Origin: an uncultured Bacilli bacterium
Lineage (GTDB): Bacteria; Bacillota_I; Bacilli_A; RF39; UBA660
Assembly: GCA_947628125.1 (NCBI GenBank)
Contig: CANQYR010000067.1
Coordinates: 1 to 5,300, forward strand
Reading direction: 5' to 3'
Length of the DNA: 5,300 nt
The position numbers and the translations under genes were made by a program. Below the pieces are notes generated by a model, which ran no database searches, was not told the origin of the DNA, and saw nothing but the letters and a program-made list of their open reading frames with translations. Shown piece after piece: positions 1 through 3,247 of this stretch (position 1 is the stretch's first letter; every line of letters begins with the position of its first letter).

Positions 1-508
1 AACCGACATGTGCATCGCCCATTTCCCCATCAATCTCAGCCTGTGGCACTAAAGCCGCGACCGAATCAATAACAATAATATTAACAGCTTCACTCCGAAC
101 CAAAGCCTCACATATCTCTAAAGCTTGCTCACCAGTATCAGGTTGACTTAATAAAAGTTCCCCAATATTAACGCCCAAATTCTTAGCATAAACAGGATCC
201 AAAGCATGCTCAGCATCAATAAAAGCCGCCCGGCCTCCTTCTTTTTGTACCTCCGCAATAGCCTGCAAAGCAAAAGTCGTCTTACCAGAAGACTCTGGCC
301 CATAAATTTCAATAATCCGGCCCTTAGGATAACCTCCAACTCCCAAAGCTATATCCAAAGATAAAGAACCCGAAGAAGTAACATCTATCTCTAAATGCTC
401 ATTACCACCTAACTTCATAATAGCCCCTTTGCCAAATTGCTTTTCAATATCTGCTAAAACTTGTTCTAAAGCTTTATCCTTATCTTTAATATCTTTTGTA
501 ATTTTCAA
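1..508 (-). CDS. recA: RecA recombinase, N-terminal half (cut by window edge)
   Basis: RecA forms ATP-dependent filaments on single-stranded DNA, drives homologous strand exchange and triggers LexA self-cleavage. 169 residues are visible, about half of the usual ~350; the C-terminal half lies outside the window. Seen: the N-terminal helix with QFGKGAIM (24-31), Walker A GPESSGKT (70-77), the catalytic Glu in FIDAEHALDP (Glu100), Walker B IIVIDSV (144-150), and the start of DNA-binding loop L1, GEMGDAHVG (161-169), at the edge. The start is TTG at 508, chosen because AGAAAGAAG lies 9 nt upstream; an in-frame TTG at 517 directly abuts that site and is less likely. The gene has its own promoter and LexA box and follows the pgsA terminator. 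In Bacillus cinA lies between pgsA and recA; it is absent here. Identity is certain. Confidence 0.98.
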   Translation of the reverse strand, partial: MKITKDIKDKDKALEQVLADIEKQFGKGAIMKLGGNEHLEIDVTSSGSLSLDIALGVGGYPKGRIIEIYGPESSGKTTFALQAIAEVQKEGGRAAFIDAEHALDPVYAKNLGVNIGELLLSQPDTGEQALEICEALVRSEAVNIIVIDSVAALVPQAEIDGEMGDAHVG

Positions 509-517
509 AAAAATCAA

Positions 518-526
518 CTTCTTTCT
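518..526 (-). promoter_or_regulatory. recA ribosome-binding site
   Basis: AGAAAGAAG on the minus strand lies 9 nt before the TTG at 508. It decides between the two in-frame TTG codons (508 and 517), because it runs straight into the upstream one. It is an A-rich, imperfect Shine-Dalgarno sequence. Confidence 0.7.
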
Positions 527-532
527 AAAACA

Positions 533-561
533 ATTCTATCTTAGTTTTTTTTATTTGTCAA
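533..561 (-). promoter_or_regulatory. recA sigma-A promoter
   Basis: On the minus strand, TTGACA (561-556) is followed after exactly 17 nt by TAGAAT (538-533). This is a perfect -35 and a five-of-six -10 with ideal spacing. Transcription should start near 526-527, leaving a leader of under 20 nt that holds the ribosome-binding site. It lies between the pgsA terminator and recA, so recA can be expressed independently. Confidence 0.88.
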
Positions 562-570
562 CATTTTTTG

Positions 571-584
571 CGAACATTTGTTTC
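571..584 (-). promoter_or_regulatory. LexA (DinR) operator of recA
   Basis: The plus-strand sequence CGAACATTTGTTTC matches the Bacillus LexA/DinR consensus CGAAC-RNRY-GTTYC at 13 of 14 positions; the third base of the N4 spacer, T for R, is the mismatch. It sits 9 nt upstream of the recA -35 element. Known biology: LexA represses recA, and RecA filaments promote LexA cleavage after DNA damage. That this organism has lexA and an SOS response is inferred from the site. Confidence 0.85.
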
Positions 585-597
585 GTCAAAATTTGAC
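585..597. repeat. Perfect inverted repeat next to the LexA box
   Basis: GTCAAA-A-TTTGAC is a 6-bp perfect inverted repeat around one base, directly adjoining the LexA box on the side away from recA. It could be a second operator, part of an AT-rich UP-like region, or chance in AT-rich DNA. I recognise no regulator for it. Confidence 0.4.
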
Positions 598-610
598 AAA
601 ATTTTCTTTT

Positions 611-636
611 AAAAAAAACTTCACCCAAAATGAAGT
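611..636 (-). terminator. Intrinsic terminator after pgsA
   Basis: Read on the minus strand, ACTTCA (636-631), a 7-nt loop, and TGAAGT (623-618) form a 6-bp stem followed by seven T (617-611). It begins 2 nt after the pgsA stop codon. The stem is short and AT-rich but the T tract is clean. It closes the unit ending in pgsA and insulates recA. Confidence 0.75.
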
Positions 637-638
637 AA

Positions 639-1229
639 TTACTTTTTTAAACCACTTGTAATTTCAAAATAATAAACAACCGCTGATAAAACCGATAAAA
701 CCGTAGCCACATAAACAAGCAAAACATCTAAATGAAAATTCCATAACTCAAAAGGCATATTATAAAATAACACCAATGAAACACCAACTAACATACAAAC
801 TGTTTTAACCTTACCCCATATATTAGCCTTTACTACCACCCCATTTTTCGCACTTAAAGTCTTTAAAGCATCAACAATTATATCCCGACTTACAATAATA
901 ACCGGCACAACCTCACTTATAAAACCTTGATAAGCTAAAATAATTAAAAGACCATTAACTAACAACTTATCAGCAATTGCATCAAGACAAGCTCCAAAAT
1001 CAGTAGTCATATTCTGTGATCTAGCAATCTTTCCATCCAAAAAATCTGTAATACTGGCCACAATAAATATTATCCCAACCGCTATATATCTAACATCAAT
1101 CAAAATCTTGCCACTTGCCAAAAAAGTTGGGAAAGAAATGCCAAACTCATTCCATGGCAACAACAAAAATACCATTATAAAAATTGCCATCACAATTCTA
1201 CTTATTGTTAATCGATTTGCTAAATTCAT
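639..1229 (-). CDS. pgsA: CDP-diacylglycerol-glycerol-3-phosphate 3-phosphatidyltransferase
   Basis: This integral membrane enzyme makes phosphatidylglycerol phosphate from CDP-diacylglycerol and glycerol 3-phosphate, the committed step to phosphatidylglycerol. The protein has 196 residues, the normal family length. The CDP-alcohol phosphotransferase signature DG-x2-AR-x8-G-x3-D-x3-D is complete: Asp62, Asp65, Gly66, Ala69, Arg70, Gly79, Asp83 and Asp87, which bind the metal ions and catalyse. Hydrophobic helices flank it (about 8-26, 46-61, 88-115 as one or two, 142-156 and 168-190). The ATG start has AGGAGG 5 nt upstream, and that site overlaps the rodZ stop codon, implying translational coupling. 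The order rodZ-pgsA matches Bacillus ymfM-pgsA. The signature alone does not separate close CDP-alcohol transferases; length and neighbours make PgsA by far the best call. Confidence 0.95.
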   Translation of the reverse strand: MNLANRLTISRIVMAIFIMVFLLLPWNEFGISFPTFLASGKILIDVRYIAVGIIFIVASITDFLDGKIARSQNMTTDFGACLDAIADKLLVNGLLIILAYQGFISEVVPVIIVSRDIIVDALKTLSAKNGVVVKANIWGKVKTVCMLVGVSLVLFYNMPFELWNFHLDVLLVYVATVLSVLSAVVYYFEITSGLKK

Positions 1230-1234
1230 ACAAT

Positions 1235-1240
1235 CCTCCT
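1235..1240 (-). promoter_or_regulatory. pgsA ribosome-binding site overlapping the rodZ stop
   Basis: AGGAGG (1240-1235) lies 5 nt before the pgsA ATG and shares two bases with the TAG stop of rodZ (1241-1239). Ribosomes finishing rodZ are placed on the pgsA start, so the two proteins are probably made in linked amounts. Confidence 0.85.
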
Positions 1241-1670
1241 ATGCTACTTGCTTCGCGCTCCAAATGATGATCAAAATAACCGCCAAAATCAGCACCAAAT
1301 ATATATAAATATAATTAAACTTTGAATTCTTAACCGTTGGATTTGTATAAGGTGAAGAAACCTTTTCCTCTTGCTTTTCCTTATTTATTTCCATAACTTT
1401 CTTTTCAATTTCCTTAACCGGTATTTTTGATGTATACTCAAACATATACTCATTAAACTCATCAATAAGCTGATTTTCATTCAAACCTAAATACTTAGCA
1501 TAAGAACCAATCCAAGTCTTCAAAAGCGAAATATCCTTAAAACCGCCAATACTACCAGCCTCAATATTCTCTAAAATAACATCCTTAATATTTAAATCAA
1601 CCGACGCCTCTTTTAAAGATACACCACTAGATTCTCTAGCTTCCTTAAGCTCTTGACCAATAAAAAACAA
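1239..1670 (-). CDS. rodZ: Short RodZ-like protein: HTH domain plus one membrane helix
   Basis: RodZ links the MreB cytoskeleton to the wall-elongation machinery through a cytoplasmic helix-turn-helix domain and a membrane anchor. This protein has 143 residues. Residues 5-72 resemble the RodZ HTH domain (LKEARESSGVSLKEAS at 8-23, then an IENIEAGS-like turn), residues 82-118 form a charged linker, and residues 119-137 are one hydrophobic helix, with only six residues after it. Typical RodZ is about 250-340 residues with an outer domain, absent here. The start must be TTG at 1670: an in-frame TGA lies at 1679-1677 and AAGGAG lies 9 nt upstream. It begins 28 nt after RNase P RNA and is coupled to pgsA. 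The neighbour pgsA supports the call (ymfM-pgsA in Bacillus). A generic membrane-anchored XRE-type regulator is the alternative. Confidence 0.83.
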   Translation of the reverse strand: MFFIGQELKEARESSGVSLKEASVDLNIKDVILENIEAGSIGGFKDISLLKTWIGSYAKYLGLNENQLIDEFNEYMFEYTSKIPVKEIEKKVMEINKEKQEEKVSSPYTNPTVKNSKFNYIYIYLVLILAVILIIIWSAKQVA

Positions 1671-1679
1671 AGTAAATCA

Positions 1680-1685
1680 CTCCTT
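1680..1685 (-). promoter_or_regulatory. rodZ ribosome-binding site
   Basis: AAGGAG (1685-1680) lies 9 nt before the TTG at 1670. Together with the in-frame TGA at 1679-1677 it fixes the TTG as the start. It lies just past the T tract that follows rnpB, so a transcript must read through that tract to carry it. Confidence 0.8.
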
Positions 1686-1690
1686 AAATT

Positions 1691-1698
1691 AAAAAAAA
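1691..1698 (-). terminator. T tract directly after RNase P RNA, possible leaky terminator
   Basis: Eight T on the minus strand follow the 3' strand of the RNase P P1 helix without a gap. I find no good local hairpin before them; the only helix ending here is the long-range P1 (2040-2033 with 1706-1699). It may act as a weak terminator or simply mark the processed 3' end. Since rodZ starts at 1670 with no clear promoter in between, termination cannot be complete unless a promoter hides inside rnpB. Confidence 0.4.
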
Positions 1699-2040
1699 TA
1701 ATAACTTATAAGCCTTGTTCTGTACGTTTACACGCGACAAATATTTATCTACCTTAAATAGGTCCATTACATCGTTTAATTCCTAGTAATAGCTCCCCTA
1801 CCAAAATTTGGGTTTCTCGCTTGCGGGGTTTACCACGTTCCACTTCCAAGGTTTCCCTTTTCTTCGTCACTTTGGCACTTTTATATTTACTCAAACCATG
1901 GTTAGGTTCTTTCAAAGCCGTCCGAATTAAATCGGCCATAGGTTATTTTTTCCCTATGCACAAACACTACAACCATCTCAGGCTGTGCGAGCAAGGACTT
2001 TCCTCAACATGAATAGCACGCAGCATTTGTCCAGTTATTA
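1699..2040 (-). ncRNA. rnpB: RNase P RNA (catalytic RNA), Bacillus-like
   Basis: This is the ribozyme subunit that cuts tRNA precursors at their 5' ends. On the minus strand the universally conserved block GAGGAAAGTCC, then TGCTCGCACAG, lies at 2005-1984; AGTGGAACGTGGTAAACCCC and GAGAAACCCAAATTTTGG follow (block 1818-1795 and just upstream); the 3' block ACAGAAC-AA-GGCTTAT is at 1723-1708. The central blocks closely follow the B. subtilis RNA as I remember it, so it looks B-type. Ends are set by pairing: P1 is TAATAACT (2040-2033) with AGTTATTA (1706-1699), and P2 is GACAAAT (2031-2025) with ATTTGTC (1742-1736). The length is about 342 nt. Downstream of gpsB, as in Bacillus. Odd: P1 includes the gpsB stop codon. 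Short open frames across this stretch are not genes. Confidence 0.96.
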
Positions 2041-2367
2041 TTCTTTACCATAGACAATTTTTTCCAATTGACTAATTCTTCGTAATAAATCAACATTACT
2101 ATAATTACTATTGTTAGAAGAACTATTTTCCTCCTCATCTAACTTAGTTTGTACTCGGCGTAATTCTGCTTTTAACTCTTTATTCTCACGATTCAGATTT
2201 TGATATTCCTTCTCATAAGCATGAATAATTTTAATAAATTCACCATAATCTTTAATAACTAAATCCAAAAAATTATCAACCTCTTGTGGTCTATATCCTC
2301 TTGCGTCAATTTTAAACTCTTTTTCATAAATATCTTCTGGACTTAAAACAATTCTTTCACTAATCAC
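2038..2367 (-). CDS. gpsB: Cell division protein GpsB (DivIVA family)
   Basis: GpsB is a small cytoplasmic coiled-coil adaptor that binds the cytoplasmic tails of class A PBPs and helps shift wall synthesis between elongation and septum. The protein has 109 residues (B. subtilis about 98). Seen: the DivIVA-type N-terminal domain with EKEFKIDARGYRPQEVDNFL (about 15-34), a coiled coil (about 45-80), an Asn/Ser-rich linker (81-90), and the C-terminal module NVDLLRRISQLEKIVYG. The start is GTG at 2367: MISERIVLSPEDIYEKEF then aligns residue for residue with the Bacillus N-terminus. GAGGA lies 9 nt upstream. An in-frame TTG at 2385 would lie upstream of the predicted transcription start and add six unrelated residues. 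rnpB follows with overlap. A class A PBP, its likely partner, is encoded divergently. Confidence 0.96.
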   Translation of the reverse strand: MISERIVLSPEDIYEKEFKIDARGYRPQEVDNFLDLVIKDYGEFIKIIHAYEKEYQNLNRENKELKAELRRVQTKLDEEENSSSNNSNYSNVDLLRRISQLEKIVYGKE

Positions 2368-2389
2368 ACAATCACATCCTCGCAAGTAA

Positions 2390-2419
2390 AATATATCAAA
2401 TTTATAGCCTATTTGTCAA
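2390..2419 (-). promoter_or_regulatory. gpsB sigma-A promoter
   Basis: On the minus strand, TTGACA (2419-2414) is followed after 18 nt by TATATT (2395-2390). Transcription would start near 2383 and give a leader of about 16 nt carrying GAGGA (2381-2377) before the GTG at 2367. It is the only strong promoter found ahead of gpsB-rnpB-rodZ-pgsA. Confidence 0.8.
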
Positions 2420-2429
2420 TACCAGCCCC

Positions 2430-2525
2430 TTAAACCTCCTTATTTTCTATACTATATTCCAGTAAACTTAATTTAGCCATCGAAACTAACGCGAACATAT
2501 CATCAAGTAAATTTTCACACACCAT
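2430..2525 (-). CDS. Candidate 31-residue ORF of unknown function
   Basis: I do not recognise this peptide. It reads ATG to TAA, 31 residues, sequence beginning MVCENLLDDMFALVSMAK and ending YSIENKEV. AAGGAGG lies 8 nt before the ATG, a better ribosome-binding site than that of recA or gpsB. The middle (residues 4-24) could form one amphipathic helix: Leu, Met, Phe and Val alternate with acidic residues. It is not hydrophobic enough for a membrane toxin. It lies between recU and gpsB on the gpsB strand, where Bacillus has the much larger ypsA, but I see no YpsA-like sequence. A candidate promoter lies upstream. It could be a real small protein, a leader peptide, or what is left of a lost gene. 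The strong start site favours translation; shortness keeps this uncertain. Confidence 0.4.
   Translation of the reverse strand: MVCENLLDDMFALVSMAKLSLLEYSIENKEV
2434..2441 (-). promoter_or_regulatory. Near-perfect Shine-Dalgarno sequence without a gene
   Basis: AAGGAGGT (2441-2434) forms the last sense codons of the small ORF. No ATG or GTG follows at a usable distance. A TTG 14 nt on, inside the gpsB -35 element, opens only five codons before a stop. It may be a relic of a deleted gene, such as one in the ypsA position, or simply coding sequence. Confidence 0.5.
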
Positions 2526-2533
2526 CAAAAATC

Positions 2534-2540
2534 CCTCCTT
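2534..2540 (-). promoter_or_regulatory. Ribosome-binding site of the small ORF
   Basis: AAGGAGG (2540-2534, followed by another G) lies 8 nt before the ATG at 2525. It is the main reason to take the 31-codon ORF seriously. Confidence 0.6.
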
Positions 2541-2547
2541 CATTAAA

Positions 2548-2560
2548 TACAATTGTACAA
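2548..2560. repeat. Overlapping palindromes upstream of the small ORF
   Basis: TACAATTGTA (2548-2557) is a perfect 10-bp palindrome and overlaps a second, TTGTACAA (2553-2560). They coincide with the candidate -10 of the small ORF, so a repressor site is conceivable. AT-rich palindromes of this size also arise by chance. Confidence 0.35.
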
Positions 2561-2580
2561 AATTTTCTTTACCATGTCTT
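2552..2580 (-). promoter_or_regulatory. Weak candidate promoter for the small ORF
   Basis: On the minus strand, AAGACA (2580-2575; four of six -35 bases) is followed after 17 nt by TACAAT (2557-2552; five of six -10 bases). The start would fall near 2545, just ahead of the ribosome-binding site at 2540. The -35 is poor. Confidence 0.35.
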
Positions 2581-2637
2581 GCCAATCGACAAACCTAGTC
2601 AAAAAAAGTTAATTGACATATTTTTGCTATCTTTCAT

Positions 2638-2666
2638 TTTTAATTTGCCTTAAAACATAGTATAAT
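2638..2666 (+). promoter_or_regulatory. Candidate recU-ponA promoter
   Basis: A perfect TATAAT at 2661-2666 has only a weak -35 (TTTTAA, 2638-2643) at 17 nt. Transcription would begin near 2673, making a leader of about 10 nt that starts at the ribosome-binding site. A perfect TTGACA at 2613-2618 has no convincing -10 at normal distance (ATTTTT after 17 nt). One of the two probably drives the operon; which one is not clear. Confidence 0.5.
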
Positions 2667-2672
2667 GATAAC

Positions 2673-2678
2673 GGAGGT
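2673..2678 (+). promoter_or_regulatory. recU ribosome-binding site
   Basis: GGAGGT lies 4 nt (5 nt from GGAGG) before the ATG at 2683. It decides that start over the in-frame ATG at 2665, which lies inside the TATAAT box and upstream of this site. Confidence 0.85.
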
Positions 2679-2682
2679 ACAT

Positions 2683-3246
2683 ATGCATTATCCGAATAAT
2701 ATCAAAAAAAACATAACAAAAATAACTAACTATGCTAACCGTGGTATGGATTTGGAAAGTGAAATAAATGATTCAAACGAATATTACATCGAAATAAATC
2801 GTGCCTTAATATATAAAAAACCTACCCCCATTGGTATTAGTAAAGCAAGTTACACACCCCATGGTAGGAAAATAGACGAAGGATACTTCCTTGCCCCATC
2901 AACTTTAGACTACAACGGCTTATATAAAGGTAAATACATTGAATTTGAAGCTAAAGAAACCCAAAATAAAACATCGTTTCCCCTAGCTAATATTCATAAT
3001 CATCAAATACTTCACCTTAAAAAAGTTTTAGAACACCAAGGAATAGCCTTCCTTCTTATTAAAATGTGTGGCATATTATACCTTTTAAAAGGAGAAGATC
3101 TAATTGACTTTATAAATAATAATACCCGCAAAAGTATACCATTATCTTACCTGCAAGAAAAAGGATACCTAATAAAACCGGCAATTCATCCTAATTATCC
3201 ATATCTTGACACTGTCGATGAAATATATTTTAGAAAGGACCGTTAA
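2683..3246 (+). CDS. recU: Holliday junction resolvase RecU
   Basis: RecU cuts four-way recombination junctions in Firmicutes and related lineages, where it replaces RuvC, and also modulates RecA. The protein has 187 residues (B. subtilis about 206). Seen: NRGM (19-22), KKPTPI (45-50), and the nuclease core APSTLDYNGLYKGKYIEFEAK (71-91) followed by ETQNKTSFPL. Asp76, Glu89 and Lys91 match the B. subtilis metal-binding and catalytic Asp88, Glu101 and Lys103 with the same spacing. The loop before NRGM is about 11 residues shorter than in B. subtilis. ATG at 2683 is chosen because of GGAGGT just upstream; it gives an MHYPN start like MIRYPN in Bacillus. The stop is one base before the PBP gene, and the order recU-PBP is conserved in Bacillus. 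Active-site residues are intact, so it is likely functional. Confidence 0.96.
   Translation: MHYPNNIKKNITKITNYANRGMDLESEINDSNEYYIEINRALIYKKPTPIGISKASYTPHGRKIDEGYFLAPSTLDYNGLYKGKYIEFEAKETQNKTSFPLANIHNHQILHLKKVLEHQGIAFLLIKMCGILYLLKGEDLIDFINNNTRKSIPLSYLQEKGYLIKPAIHPNYPYLDTVDEIYFRKDR
3232..3239 (+). promoter_or_regulatory. ponA ribosome-binding site inside the recU end
   Basis: AGAAAGGA lies 8 nt before the ATG at 3248 and encodes the last residues of RecU. The recU stop (3244-3246) and ponA start are one base apart, so translation of the two is probably coupled. Confidence 0.75.
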
Positions 3247-3247
3247 A

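Noticed and set aside
148..339. Minus-strand open frame inside recA
   Set aside because: It overlaps recA in another frame across the Walker A region and shows no ribosome-binding site or family features.
584..589. TTGACG on the minus strand as a second recA -35
   Set aside because: The -10 position at 17 nt reads AAATGT, which does not resemble TATAAT; the promoter at 533-561 is far better.
1108..1308. Plus-strand open frame opposite pgsA and the rodZ end
   Set aside because: It is antisense to pgsA and spans its start region; no initiation signal or recognisable domain.
1754..2012. Open reading frames on both strands across the RNase P gene
   Set aside because: The sequence is fully explained by conserved RNase P RNA blocks and helices. 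The frames lack ribosome-binding sites and resemble no protein.
2047..2075. Promoter for rnpB inside the end of gpsB
   Set aside because: TATGGT at 2052-2047 is well placed for a start at 2040, but the -35 position at 17 nt reads TTAGTC, only two of six bases. Too weak to claim.
2368..2385. In-frame TTG start for gpsB at 2385
   Set aside because: It lies at or upstream of the predicted transcription start, would overlap the ribosome-binding site, and adds six residues absent from homologues.
2492..2505. Possible LexA box CGAACATATCATCA inside the small ORF
   Set aside because: The left half matches well, but the GTTYC half is missing, and no promoter it would control is adjacent. Most likely chance.
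2665..2682. ATG at 2665 as the recU start
   Set aside because: It lies within the TATAAT box and before GGAGGT; the ATG at 2683 has the right spacing and matches the homologous N-terminus.
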